A stretch of DNA of 64,000 bases from Paractinoplanes tereljensis (GTDB lineage: Bacteria; Actinomycetota; Actinomycetes; Mycobacteriales; Micromonosporaceae). Of this stretch, positions 32,773 to 41,888 are shown in pieces. Position 1 is the stretch's first letter. Each line of letters starts with the position of its first letter. Under the pieces are notes generated by a model that did no database searches, was not told the origin of the DNA, and saw only the letters and a list, made by a program, of their open reading frames with translations. Location: assembly GCF_016862435.1 (NCBI RefSeq), contig NZ_BOMY01000041.1, forward strand, positions 248,001 to 312,000, written 5' to 3'. The translations under genes and the position numbers were made by a program.

Positions 32773-35700
32773 GTGCTACCCATCGACAACCATTCCTCAC
32801 GGCGGGCAGGCCGGCGGCTGGGATCCGGTCTCGCCGCCCTGCTGGTCGCCACCGCCGGTTTCGGACTGCCGGCCACGCCCGCTCTCGCCGACCCGCTCGG
32901 CGACGGCACCGCCACCAAGGCACCCAGCACGGCCGGACGGTATGTGGTCCGGCTGACCGACGCACCCCTGGCGGCGTACGACAAGACGAAGGCCGCCGCC
33001 GGGCAGCGGCTCAGCCGGACCACCGCGGCGGCCGGGTCCTACCGGTCCTACCTCGGCCGGCGCCGCGCCACGGTCGCGGACAAGGCCGGGGTCAAGGTCG
33101 GCAAAGCCTACGACACCACCTTCAACGGCTTCTCCGCGCAGCTGACCGCGAAGCAGGCCGACACGCTGCGCAAGACCGCCGGGGTAGCCGGCGTCTACCA
33201 GGACAAGACCGTGCACGCGCTGGTCTCCAACACCGCCGACGAGCTCGGGCTCACCGGCCGTGGCGGCGTGTGGCAGCAGCAGTTCGGCGGCGACACGCAC
33301 GCCGGCGAGGGCACCATCATCGGCGTGATCGACAGCGGTTACTGGCCGGAGAGCAAGAGCTTCGCGGCCCTGCCCACGCCCCGGCCGGACGCCGCCACGA
33401 TCGCCGCCAAGTGGCACGGCGTCTGCGACTTCGGCACCGTCGAGAAGCCGAAGTGCAACAACAAGGTGATCGGCGCCCGCTGGTACGACAACGACGGCCT
33501 CTCCACCATGAACCCGGCCGAGTTCCTGTCGCCGCGCGACAGCCACGGCCACGGCACGCACACCGCCAGCACCGCGGCCGGCCTGAACGGCGTGCACGCG
33601 ACGGTCGGCGGCATCGACATGGGCACCATCACCGGCATGGCACCGGGCGCGCGCCTCGCCATCTACAAGGCGCTGTGGTCGGACGGGGCGGGTGGCGCGT
33701 ACGGCAGCACCGCCGACATCCTCGGCGCGATCGAGGACGCGGTCGCCGACGGCGTGGATGTCCTCAACTACTCGATCGGCGACGACAGCGAGGCGTGGGG
33801 CCCGATCGACGAGGCCTTCCTCAACGCCGCCGCGGCCGGGGTCTTCGTGGCCGCCGCGGCCGGCAACGCCGGACCGGGCGAGGGCACTGTCGACAACACC
33901 GCGCCGTGGGTGACCACCGTCGCCGCCACCGAGCAGGACCACCGCTGGCTGCGCACCATCACGCTGGGCAACGGCACCACCTACACCGGCATCGGCATCG
34001 GCGCCGCGCTCGGCAGCGCCCCGCTGATCGACAGCGAGGTCGCCGGGACGAGCGACTCCGACGGCTACTACTCGGCGATGTGCCTGCCGGACTGGCTGGA
34101 TCCGGCCAAGGTCAAGGGCAAGATCGTGCTCTGCGCCCGCGGCATCTCCGGCCGCGTCGCCAAGAGCGAGCTGGTCAAGAGCCTCGGCGGGGTCGGCATG
34201 ATCCTGTACCAGCCGTTCTGGGAGGCGGGCGACGGTCTCGCCGACTTCCACGCGGTCCCCACCGCGCACGTCGGCCAGGCGACCGGCGAGGCGATCCGGC
34301 AGTACGCCGCCGGTGGCAAGGGCACCGCGAAGCTGTCCGCCGGCGCCTTCACCAAGGTCGAGGCGCCCGCGGTGGCCAGCTTCTCCTCGTCCGGCCCGTC
34401 CTCGCTCAGCGGCGGCGACCTGATCAAGCCGGACCTCGGCGCCCCCGGCGCGGACGTCGTCGCGGCGGTCTCGCCGGCCGAGCACGACGGCGACTTCACG
34501 ATGATGTCCGGCACCTCGATGGCCGCCCCGCACATCGCCGGCATCGCCGCCCTGGTCAAGGCCAAGCACCCGGGCTGGGGCCCGACCGCGATCCAGTCGG
34601 CCCTGATGACCGGCTCCCGCGACCGCACCGACAAGGGCAACACCATCTCGTACGTCGACGAGCCGGCCACCCCGCTGAACTACGGCTCCGGCGAGGTCGT
34701 CCCGGCCGCGTCGCTCGATCCCGGCCTGGTCTACCAGTCGACCGCCCAGCAGTGGCAGCAGTTCGCCTGCGGCGCCTACGACAACCGGGAGGACTCCAAC
34801 GACTGGGCCGAGGTGCCGAACTGCACCGGCGTCACGTCGATGAAGTCGGTCGACCTCAACTACCCGTCGATCGCGTTCGGCAACATGGTCGGCGCGCAGT
34901 CGGTCAAGCGCACGGTCACCAACGTCGGCAAGTTCAAGAGCCGCTACGTGGTGAAGATCGAGCAGCCCAAGGGCTACACCGTCAAGGTCAGCCCGGCCAC
35001 CTTCGAGATCAAGCCGGGCGCCTCGGTCACCTTCACCGTCACGGTGTCGCACAACGGCGGCGCCTACGACAAGCCGGTCGCCGGCAACATCACCTGGGTC
35101 GACCTGCTCGGCCACCACGTGCGCAGCCCGATCCTCATTCGCAACACGCAGATCGTCGCCCCCGCGTCGGTCACCGGCAGTGGTGGCAACGGCAGCCAGA
35201 CCATCAAGATCCAGAAAGGATGGAAGGGTACGCTCACCGCGGCAACCGCCGGCCTGACCGCGGGTACGACTACCGCGTTCCGCCTCGACGGCCTGGCCAA
35301 GGGCTGGGACGACACGTACGAGACGATCCCCGACCCGGCGCCCGCCACGATGAAGGTCACCAAGTTCCACGTGCCGGCCGGCACTCTCGGCTCGGCCGTC
35401 CGGATCGACTCGGCGCTGCCTCGCTGCTACTGGGACGACGAGCACGAGGGCATCCCCTGCGGCGACTTCTACGCCAAGGTCTTCGACGCCACCGGCGGGT
35501 TCGTCGACGCCCAGTTCATGCACAACCCGCACACCGCCACCCTTCAGTTGCCGGATGGTGCCGGCGACTACACGCTGGTGGTGGAGCAGGTCGACCTCGG
35601 TTACCTGCCGGCCGGCGAGACCGGCCAGCCGTACAGCCTTACGGTGATCACGCCGGGCGCGCCCGGCACCACCGTCGGCAAGTTCACGGCGAGCCCGTCG

Positions 35701-35844
35701 TCAAGTTCCGCGGCCGCCGGCGCCACGGTCGGGGTGACCGTGCGCTGGTCCGGCCTCACCGCCGGCCAGCAGTACCACGGCGTACTGGTGGTCGGTGACG
35801 GCAAATCCGTCGTCCAGCGGATCCCGGTCGACATCACCGGCTGA
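32773..35844 (+). CDS. Secreted S8 subtilisin-like protease with PA domain
   Basis: 1023 residues from a GTG preceded by GAGGGAGAGGA. Signal peptide about 1-39 (PALA-DP), an I9 propeptide (about 55-150; YVVRLTDAPLAAY ... FNGFSAQLT), and a catalytic domain with Asp in GVIDSGYWPES, His in SHGHGTHTAST and Ser in SGTSMAAPHIAG. A protease-associated (PA) insert lies about 420-560 (MCLPDWLDPAKVKGKIVLCARG). Fibronectin-III-like and beta-sandwich domains form the C-terminal third. The layout is that of cucumisin-type subtilases. It is an extracellular protease, possibly for nutrition or processing of the neighbouring exoenzymes. Confidence 0.92.
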   Translation: MLPIDNHSSRRAGRRLGSGLAALLVATAGFGLPATPALADPLGDGTATKAPSTAGRYVVRLTDAPLAAYDKTKAAAGQRLSRTTAAAGSYRSYLGRRRATVADKAGVKVGKAYDTTFNGFSAQLTAKQADTLRKTAGVAGVYQDKTVHALVSNTADELGLTGRGGVWQQQFGGDTHAGEGTIIGVIDSGYWPESKSFAALPTPRPDAATIAAKWHGVCDFGTVEKPKCNNKVIGARWYDNDGLSTMNPAEFLSPRDSHGHGTHTASTAAGLNGVHATVGGIDMGTITGMAPGARLAIYKALWSDGAGGAYGSTADILGAIEDAVADGVDVLNYSIGDDSEAWGPIDEAFLNAAAAGVFVAAAAGNAGPGEGTVDNTAPWVTTVAATEQDHRWLRTITLGNGTTYTGIGIGAALGSAPLIDSEVAGTSDSDGYYSAMCLPDWLDPAKVKGKIVLCARGISGRVAKSELVKSLGGVGMILYQPFWEAGDGLADFHAVPTAHVGQATGEAIRQYAAGGKGTAKLSAGAFTKVEAPAVASFSSSGPSSLSGGDLIKPDLGAPGADVVAAVSPAEHDGDFTMMSGTSMAAPHIAGIAALVKAKHPGWGPTAIQSALMTGSRDRTDKGNTISYVDEPATPLNYGSGEVVPAASLDPGLVYQSTAQQWQQFACGAYDNREDSNDWAEVPNCTGVTSMKSVDLNYPSIAFGNMVGAQSVKRTVTNVGKFKSRYVVKIEQPKGYTVKVSPATFEIKPGASVTFTVTVSHNGGAYDKPVAGNITWVDLLGHHVRSPILIRNTQIVAPASVTGSGGNGSQTIKIQKGWKGTLTAATAGLTAGTTTAFRLDGLAKGWDDTYETIPDPAPATMKVTKFHVPAGTLGSAVRIDSALPRCYWDDEHEGIPCGDFYAKVFDATGGFVDAQFMHNPHTATLQLPDGAGDYTLVVEQVDLGYLPAGETGQPYSLTVITPGAPGTTVGKFTASPSSSSAAAGATVGVTVRWSGLTAGQQYHGVLVVGDGKSVVQRIPVDITG

Positions 35845-35861
35845 CGTCCCCCCGCGTCAGC

Positions 35862-35894
35862 GTGTCCCGCGGGCCATGGCGGCCCGCGGGACAC
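35862..35894 (+). terminator. Terminator hairpin after the subtilase gene
   Basis: Perfect 14-bp GC stem (gtgtcccgcgggcc / ggcccgcgggacac) with a 5-base loop, 17 bases after the stop. Confidence 0.85.
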
Positions 35895-35914
35895 CCGCGT
35901 TAACCTCGCCCTCG

Positions 35915-38149
35915 GTGTCTCAACTGACCGCGTTCTTCGCCCTCCCCACGCCCGGGCTGTTCGTCGGGCGGCGCAAGCTGCTCGCCACCGTGCGCGCGTC
36001 ACCGATGGTGCTGCTCAGCGGGGAGGCCGGGGTCGGCAAGAGCCGGTTGGTCGTCGAGTCCCTTCTGGACAGTGGCCTGCCGGTGGTCGTGGCGCACTGC
36101 GACGACCTGCGCGAACCGCAGCCGCTCGGCCCGCTGCTGGACGGCCTCCGGCTCGCGCACGCCACCGGCACGCTGCCGCCGCTGCGGACCCCCGACCCGG
36201 TCACCGGTGTCCTGGCCCGGCTGCTGCCGCCGCTCGCCGATCAGCTTCCGCCGCCGCTGCCGGCGCTACCGGGTCCGGACGCCGAACGGATGCGGCTGTT
36301 GCGCGCGGCGGCCGCCCTGCTGGCCGCACTCGCGCCGCTCGCACTCGCGATCGAAGACCTGCAGATGGCCGACCCGGCGACCCTGGAGCTGATCGACCAT
36401 CTCGGCGCGTACCCCGTACCCGGCCTGAAGGTTTTGATGACCGTCCGGGAAGGCTCGTTCCCGGCCGGGTGGCAGCCCAGCCCGGCGGTACGCCGGCTGC
36501 GGGTGCCGCCGCTGACCCGCGACGAGGTCGGCCGGCTCGCGACCGCCCTGCTGGACCGGCCCGACGCCGGCGCGTTCGCCACCCACCTGTACGAACGCAC
36601 GGCCGGCATCCCGTTCCTGGTCGAGGAGGTGGTGCGGGCACTCACCGACGGTGACATGGCCGCCATCCGGCAGCATCCGGACACCCTCGCCGACGTCGCC
36701 GTGCCGGCCCTGCTGCGCGACGTCCTGCACGCCCGGCTGCGGCACCTCGACGAACCGGCCCGGGAGATTCTCGGCGCGGCCGCCGTGCTGGGTCAGGCCG
36801 CGGACCCGCGCCCGCTGGCCGCGATCACCCAGACCGACGACGGTACGATCCTGGCCGCCCTGCAGCAGGCACGTGCGGCCGGCTTCCTGCACCAGCGCGA
36901 CGGGCGGCTGTGGTTCCGGCACACCCTGGCCCGTCAGGTCCTGCACGAGCTGCTGCCCCCGGTCACCCGCCGGCATCTGCACCTGCGCACCGCCCGCCTG
37001 CTCGAGGAGCAGCAGCCCCGCCCGTACGCCCGGCTGGCCCACCACTACCGCGAGGCCGGCAGCCCGGCCGACCACGTCCGCAACGCCGAGGCCGCCGCCG
37101 ACCTGGCCACCGCCCGCGGCGACGACGCGACCGCGGCCCGCTTCCTGCTCGGCACCACCGCATATCCGGGCCTGCCGCGCCCGGTCCGGGTCCGGCTGGC
37201 CGCCAAGCTCGGCCGGTCGGCCATCGAGAGCGTCGCGCAGGCCTCGGCCATCCCGGTCATGCGCGAACTGGTCGCCGACCGCCGGCTGCCACCCGGCGCC
37301 CGGGGCGAACTGGGCCTGGCCCTGGGCCGGATGCTGCGCCAGCAGGGCGAGGCCCGCGCCGGCTACGAGGAGATCGAACGCGCGGTGCCCTACCTGCGGC
37401 AGGACGGCCGGCGGGCGCGGGCCTTGGCCGTACTGTCCGCTCCGGACACCGTCGTCGGCCGGCACCTGACCGAGCACCAGGCCCGCTGCGCGGAGGCGGC
37501 CGTGGCCGCCGCCCGGTCGGGCGATCCCTCGGCCGTCCTGGCGGTCGAGATCGCCCGGCTGTCCCTGCTGCTGGAGAGCGGCGACCCGGCCGCCGGACCG
37601 GCCATCGCCGAGACCGCCGCCGGGCTGGCCGGCAATCCGCGCGAACGCGCCCGGGCCTGCCTGAACTGGGCCCAGGGCGCGCTGCACGTCGGCGACCTCG
37701 AACTGGCCGCGACGATGCTGGCCACCGGCCGGCAGCTGGTCGACGACGCCGACTACGAACGGTTGCGGCCACTGGTCGAGCTGACCTCGTTCGGGCTGGA
37801 CCTGGCCACCGACCGGCACGCCGGCCTGGAGCAGCGGCTGCTGCGGTTCCTCGCCCGGCCGTACCGCCTGCCGCTGGCCATGCCGGACGCCCGGCTGTAC
37901 CTCGCCCGGCTGCGCTACCGGCAGGGCGAGAGCGAGGTCGCCGAGCAGGGGATGCGCGAGGTCATCGCGGAGGCCGAGCGGGTCGGCGCGGTGTGGCCGC
38001 TGATCCCGGCCCGGACCGCGCTGGCGGAACTGCTGCTGGCGCGCGGTTCCCGGGCCGACGGGCGGGCCGAGGCCACGGCGGCGCTGGCCCTGGTGGCCGG
38101 CAAGGGTTTGCCGGCCTGGGGCCGCGACGCCGCCCGCCTGCTGGCCTGA
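35915..38149 (+). CDS. LAL-type AAA ATPase/TPR protein lacking the LuxR DNA-binding domain
   Basis: 744 residues from the GTG at 35915; the frame stays open back to 35795, but that stretch contains the terminator hairpin. N-terminal VGRRKLL lead and Walker A SGEAGVGKSRLVVES, Walker B-like LALAIEDLQMADPATL, then the LVEEVVRAL segment typical of LuxR-family (MalT-like) STAND regulators. The long C-terminal part is TPR-like helical repeats. Large LALs end with a LuxR helix-turn-helix; here the gene stops with ...GRDAARLLA and none follows in any frame. The protein probably acts through protein partners, or has lost its DNA-binding function. Confidence 0.75.
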   Translation: MSQLTAFFALPTPGLFVGRRKLLATVRASPMVLLSGEAGVGKSRLVVESLLDSGLPVVVAHCDDLREPQPLGPLLDGLRLAHATGTLPPLRTPDPVTGVLARLLPPLADQLPPPLPALPGPDAERMRLLRAAAALLAALAPLALAIEDLQMADPATLELIDHLGAYPVPGLKVLMTVREGSFPAGWQPSPAVRRLRVPPLTRDEVGRLATALLDRPDAGAFATHLYERTAGIPFLVEEVVRALTDGDMAAIRQHPDTLADVAVPALLRDVLHARLRHLDEPAREILGAAAVLGQAADPRPLAAITQTDDGTILAALQQARAAGFLHQRDGRLWFRHTLARQVLHELLPPVTRRHLHLRTARLLEEQQPRPYARLAHHYREAGSPADHVRNAEAAADLATARGDDATAARFLLGTTAYPGLPRPVRVRLAAKLGRSAIESVAQASAIPVMRELVADRRLPPGARGELGLALGRMLRQQGEARAGYEEIERAVPYLRQDGRRARALAVLSAPDTVVGRHLTEHQARCAEAAVAAARSGDPSAVLAVEIARLSLLLESGDPAAGPAIAETAAGLAGNPRERARACLNWAQGALHVGDLELAATMLATGRQLVDDADYERLRPLVELTSFGLDLATDRHAGLEQRLLRFLARPYRLPLAMPDARLYLARLRYRQGESEVAEQGMREVIAEAERVGAVWPLIPARTALAELLLARGSRADGRAEATAALALVAGKGLPAWGRDAARLLA

Positions 38150-38153
38150 CCGG

Positions 38154-38918
38154 TCACCGCCGCCAGATCCAGTTGTCCCGTTCGTAGATCGGCGCCAGCC
38201 CGGCCCGGAGCATGTTGGCCAGCGATCCGTTGTGCGCGCCGTCGGCCGGTTTCCAGGTCTCGGCGAAGATCTGCCGGCACCCGGCCTCGGCGGCGGCCGC
38301 GGCGCGGGCCGCGATCAGCGCCGACTGCGCGCCCCGGCCCCGGTCGTCCGGGCGGGTGGCGGCGGCGTTCAGCGCGGCCTCCGAGCCGTTGACGTAGAGG
38401 TTGGCCCCGGCCACGATCCGCTCGCCGTCGAAGGCCGCGAACGGATGCCAGCCCGGCCGGCCGACCGTGCCGGCCAGCATCTCGGTGAGGTCGCCGGCCG
38501 GCATCCCGAAGGTCCCCAGCACGAGGTCGGCCCACTCCCGCGCCCGGCCGGCCGGCACCGGGCCGATTCGTAGTTCGGTGGCGGGCGCGGCGACCTTGGC
38601 GGGATCCCCGGCCAGCTTGACCCAGGTGCCGGCGTGTTCCAGGCCGCGGTCCCGGGCCAGCTCGGCGAACGGCGGGGTCAGCTGGATCACCGCCCGCTCG
38701 GCACCGGATTCCCGGTAGAACTCGAGCACCTCGTCGAGCACCTCGGGCGCGAGGTCGAAGCCGAAGCCGAGCGCCTTGCTCCAGTAGGTGGACGGGTCGT
38801 GCACCATCGCCAGGGCCACGCCCCTGCCGATCCGCGCGGACCGCACCCCCAGCCGGTCCCGCGCGGCCTCCGGCATCCGGGTCTCGTAGTCGTACATGAA
38901 GTCGGCCTCGATCGTCAT
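38154..38918 (-). CDS. GNAT-family N-acetyltransferase
   Basis: 254 residues. The C-terminal half has the GNAT core: LYVNGSEAALNAAATRPDDRGRGAQSALI carries the R-x-x-G-x-G/A acetyl-CoA loop, and GLAPIYERDNWIWRR is the terminal strand. The N-terminal half (MYDYETRMPEAAR ...) is a variant first GNAT-like lobe. The acceptor is unknown. It follows the VOC gene by 10 bp on the same strand, so the pair is probably co-transcribed. Confidence 0.8.
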   Translation of the reverse strand: MTIEADFMYDYETRMPEAARDRLGVRSARIGRGVALAMVHDPSTYWSKALGFGFDLAPEVLDEVLEFYRESGAERAVIQLTPPFAELARDRGLEHAGTWVKLAGDPAKVAAPATELRIGPVPAGRAREWADLVLGTFGMPAGDLTEMLAGTVGRPGWHPFAAFDGERIVAGANLYVNGSEAALNAAATRPDDRGRGAQSALIAARAAAAAEAGCRQIFAETWKPADGAHNGSLANMLRAGLAPIYERDNWIWRR

Positions 38919-38928
38919 GCGCCTCAGG

Positions 38929-39330
38929 CTATTGATGCTTGGCGAGGACGTCGCGGTAGTGCTGGTTGAGCATCACGCCGAGGATGTTGCCGAACGGGTC
39001 GAGCACCGACGCGGTCACGAAGCCGGGCCCGCGCTCGGTCGGCTCGTCGTGCGGCGCCGCCCCCAGTGACAGCAACCGCCGGTAGGCCTCCTCGACGTCG
39101 TCCACCGCCCAGTAGACGATCGCCCCGGCTGGCCCGCCGCTGACCGGATGCGGCGCGAACTTGCTGTTCAGCACGCCGAACTCGTGCTGGTAGTCGCCGA
39201 CCCGCCATTCCAGATAGGCCCCCTCGCGGACGAAGTAGGGCTCGAGGCCGAACACCTCGGTGTACCAGGCCCGGGCCCGGTCGAGGTCGTCGGCGAAAAC
39301 GGTGATCGTGGTCAGTCCGCGAAGAGTCAT
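38929..39330 (-). CDS. VOC-family (glyoxalase/bleomycin resistance) protein
   Basis: 133 residues with two beta-alpha-beta3 units: LTTITVFADDLDRARAWYTEVFGLEPYF and AIVYWAVDDVEEAYRRLLSLGA ... SVLDPFGNILGVMLN, the usual VOC halves. Family members bind metals or drugs; the ligand set is not clear. Divergent from the YafY-type regulator, with a perfect inverted repeat in the 62-bp gap. Confidence 0.82.
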   Translation of the reverse strand: MTLRGLTTITVFADDLDRARAWYTEVFGLEPYFVREGAYLEWRVGDYQHEFGVLNSKFAPHPVSGGPAGAIVYWAVDDVEEAYRRLLSLGAAPHDEPTERGPGFVTASVLDPFGNILGVMLNQHYRDVLAKHQ

Positions 39331-39347
39331 GACTCGATCCTCACGGC

Positions 39348-39374
39348 AAAAGTGCTCACCTTCTGAGCACTTTT
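39348..39374. promoter_or_regulatory. Operator between the VOC gene and the WYL regulator
   Basis: AAAAGTGCTCA and TGAGCACTTTT are perfect 11-bp arms around a 5-bp centre. The whole divergent gap is only 62 bp, so a protein here covers both promoters. Autoregulation by the adjacent YafY-type protein is the simplest reading. Confidence 0.7.
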
Positions 39375-39392
39375 CCAGGCAGTATCGGGGTC

Positions 39393-40325
39393 ATGCGAGC
39401 CGACCGCCTCCTAGCCGTACTTCTGCTGATGCAGGCCCGCGGCCGGGTAACCGCCGCCGAGCTGGCCACCGAGTTGGAGGTCTCGGTGGCCACCGCCCGC
39501 CGCGACCTGGAGGCGCTGTCGGCGGCCGGCATCCCGGTCTACCCGCAGCCCGGCCGGCACGGCGGATGGCAGTTGGTGGGCGGCGCCCGTACCGATCTCA
39601 GTGGCCTGTCCGCCCCCGAGGCCAAGGCGTTGTTCCTGCTGGCCGGTCCGGCCGCGGGTTCGTCACCGGAGGTGAAGGCCGCCCTGCGCAAGCTGATGCG
39701 CGCCCTGCCGGAGACCTACCGCACCGACGCCCAGGCCGCCGCCGACGCCACCGTCGTCGACCCGGCCCGCTGGGGCCAGGAAACTCCGGACCGCCCGGCC
39801 GAGGTGCGCCGCCTGCAGGAGGCGGTGGTCAAGCGTCAAAAGATCAAGTTCGACTACAAGGCCCAGCCGCGTACGGCGGACCCCTGGGGCCTGATCGACA
39901 AGGGCCGCGTCTGGTACCTGATAGCCGGCACCGAAAAGGGCCAGCGAACCTTCCGCCTGGACCGCATAACCAACCTGACCCTGTCCGACCAGACCTTCGC
40001 CCGCCCCGCCGATTTCACCCTGGAAACGGCTTGGGACAGGGTGGTCGAGACCCTGGAGAACAACCGCTCCCGCACCTGGGCGACGGTGCTGATCCCGGAG
40101 CGCTTCCTCTGGGTCCTACAAGACCATTTCGGCCGCCACTGCCACCCAGGCGACCAACTGCCCGACGGCCGAATCCAAGCCCGGGTAGCCGCCCCAACCC
40201 CCCGAGACATAGCCCGCACCCTCTCCGGCTGGGGCGCAACCATAGAGGTCCTGAACCCACCAGAGGTACGCGAAGAACTAGCCCGCATCGGCACCGAGCT
40301 GGCGCACCTCTACGCCCCTGGCTAG
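39393..40325 (+). CDS. YafY-type transcriptional regulator (HTH + WYL)
   Basis: 310 residues. The N-terminal DeoR-like helix-turn-helix (RADRLLAVLLLMQARGRVTAAELATELEVSVATARRDLEAL) is followed by a WYL domain, recognisable from WGLIDKGRVWYLIAG and the FRLDRI segment, and a C-terminal WCX region (TWATVLIPERFLWVL). WYL domains bind nucleotides or small ligands and often regulate resistance or DNA-damage genes. It most likely controls the divergent VOC-GNAT pair through the 39348-39374 operator. The stop shares CTAG with the convergent ATPase gene. Confidence 0.9.
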   Translation: MRADRLLAVLLLMQARGRVTAAELATELEVSVATARRDLEALSAAGIPVYPQPGRHGGWQLVGGARTDLSGLSAPEAKALFLLAGPAAGSSPEVKAALRKLMRALPETYRTDAQAAADATVVDPARWGQETPDRPAEVRRLQEAVVKRQKIKFDYKAQPRTADPWGLIDKGRVWYLIAGTEKGQRTFRLDRITNLTLSDQTFARPADFTLETAWDRVVETLENNRSRTWATVLIPERFLWVLQDHFGRHCHPGDQLPDGRIQARVAAPTPRDIARTLSGWGATIEVLNPPEVREELARIGTELAHLYAPG

Positions 40326-41791
40326 GAGTACAAGCGGTTGAGGTCGACCAGGAGAATCCGGTCGTCCGTTGCGGCGGCGGCCGTCAGTTCGGCGGTGAAC
40401 CCGGCGCCGCCGTACAGAGCAAGCACCGTGTCTTCGGTGTCGTAGCCCTTCGGCTGCAGCAGATCACGCGCCCTGGCCAGTCGATGGAGATGATGGTGGC
40501 CGATGACCTCACCCCATTTCGCCTCGCCCAGGGACAGGATGCGCCGGGGGTTGTTCGCCTGCTGCGCGGACAACGCGACCACGTCGATCTCGATCTGTGC
40601 GCGGTTCTCCGGGTCGTTGACCGTGCCGGATCCGACCTCCGCGGGGTGCTCCGCGAAGAGAGTGTCGCCGGACTCCAGAACGAAGGCCCGGCACAGGGCC
40701 TCGAAATGCGGGCCGACAACCTGGGTGAGAAACGTCTGCCGGGTCGTCGACCAGACCTGCTCGGCGCGGTGGATCTCCAGCTCGGCCCAGCGTTTCCGCA
40801 TGATCGCCTCGTAGAACGTGATCAGCGGTTCGACGATCCGGAACCGGACTCGGCCCGGCCGGAGCAGGTCCGGTTCGCGGGCGATCAGCGCGCAGTCCTC
40901 CAGGACGTTGAGCGGATGGGTGATGTGGTCGGTCTTTCGCCCGATGAAACTGGCGATCCCGCCGTTGGTGTTGTTGCCGCCGGCAATCGCCGCCAGCACC
41001 GAGTGATAGAGGGCGGGGTCGCGGATGGCGGACTCCTCGGCCAGCAGATATCGCGCCTCCCGGAACAGCGGCGTCTGCGGGTTCAACGCGGTCCGGACCA
41101 CCCAGGCGTCGAATTCCTCGACCGTGGCCGGGGAGTCGCCCTGAGTGAACTCGGAGCGGTAGGCCGGAGTTCCGCCGACGACCGCGTGAACCAGGACGGC
41201 GAGCCGGGGATCGGTGATGCCCCAGAACTCGGCCGATTCCCGATGCCGGAACGGTTGAACGACAAGCTCGAGGCTCGCCCGGCCGCGCAGTGGTGCCTGC
41301 CCGGCCAGCAGGCCACCCATGACCGACATCGCCGATCCACACAGCACCAACCGGGCCGAGCTCGTCCGGCCGCTGCCTCCGGGGCCGAGCTCGCGCTGAA
41401 TGATCGACGGCAGCGCCGGTGAGGTCTTGGACAGGAACGGGAACTCGTCGATCGCGACGATGCTCGGGCGGTCGCGGAAACTGTGGAACAGGTGCGCTAT
41501 CGCACCGTTCCAGTCCCGGAACGGTGCGTCGATGAACTCGCGGGTGTGCCGCGCGAGTGCCTCGGTGAACAGGCGCAGCGACTCCGTCTCGGTGGCCTCG
41601 GTGGCGGCGAAGTACATGCCTCCGGCCGCCTCGGCCATCGCTTGCAGCAGGAAGCTCTTGCCCTGACGACGCCGGCCGCTCACCACCCCCAGCGACGCGC
41701 CGCCCCCCGTCACGGCGGTGGGCCTGGTCGCGAAGGCGGCCAGGCCGTCCCACTCGCGGGCACGGCCGAAGATCCGGGGCGGTTTGTCCAT
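40322..41791 (-). CDS. AAA ATPase with DUF234 / PD-(D/E)xK-like C-terminal domain
   Basis: 489 residues. The P-loop reads GRRRQGKSFLLQAMA (near residue 38) and the Walker B-like IVAIDEFPFLSKTSP lies about 118. A winged helix precedes a C-terminal domain where EIDVVAL (about 400) and LGEAKWGE (about 420) give the D...E-x-K spacing of PD-(D/E)xK nucleases, as in DUF234 ATPases known from archaea and scattered bacteria. No partner gene is adjacent. It is divergent to GH43 across a perfect 31-bp palindrome. A DNA-acting role, for example mobile-element or defence related, is possible but unproven. Confidence 0.78.
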   Translation of the reverse strand: MDKPPRIFGRAREWDGLAAFATRPTAVTGGGASLGVVSGRRRQGKSFLLQAMAEAAGGMYFAATEATETESLRLFTEALARHTREFIDAPFRDWNGAIAHLFHSFRDRPSIVAIDEFPFLSKTSPALPSIIQRELGPGGSGRTSSARLVLCGSAMSVMGGLLAGQAPLRGRASLELVVQPFRHRESAEFWGITDPRLAVLVHAVVGGTPAYRSEFTQGDSPATVEEFDAWVVRTALNPQTPLFREARYLLAEESAIRDPALYHSVLAAIAGGNNTNGGIASFIGRKTDHITHPLNVLEDCALIAREPDLLRPGRVRFRIVEPLITFYEAIMRKRWAELEIHRAEQVWSTTRQTFLTQVVGPHFEALCRAFVLESGDTLFAEHPAEVGSGTVNDPENRAQIEIDVVALSAQQANNPRRILSLGEAKWGEVIGHHHLHRLARARDLLQPKGYDTEDTVLALYGGAGFTAELTAAAATDDRILLVDLNRLYS

Positions 41792-41822
41792 GAAACGCAG
41801 CCTTCCAGAGGCGGACGGGTTA

Positions 41823-41853
41823 CGGAAGTATAGTTCCCGGAACTATACTTCCG
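41823..41853. promoter_or_regulatory. Perfect 31-bp palindrome between AAA/nuclease-like and GH43 genes
   Basis: CGGAAGTATAGTTCC (41823-41837), a single C, and its exact complement GGAACTATACTTCCG (41839-41853). Each arm carries a TATACT -10-like hexamer on its own strand, so the site covers both divergent promoters. It is 31 bp before the ATPase ATG and 35 bp before the GH43 ATG. Fifteen perfect arm bases are far more than chance; operator or nuclease target is open. Confidence 0.75.
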
Positions 41854-41888
41854 CTCAACTCTGGCGCGGGCGCGGATCATCGACGACC

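Noticed and set aside
32715..35798. 1027-codon plus-strand frame overlapping the subtilase
   Set aside because: Shadow frame; the subtilase frame has signal peptide, catalytic triad and correct codon bias.
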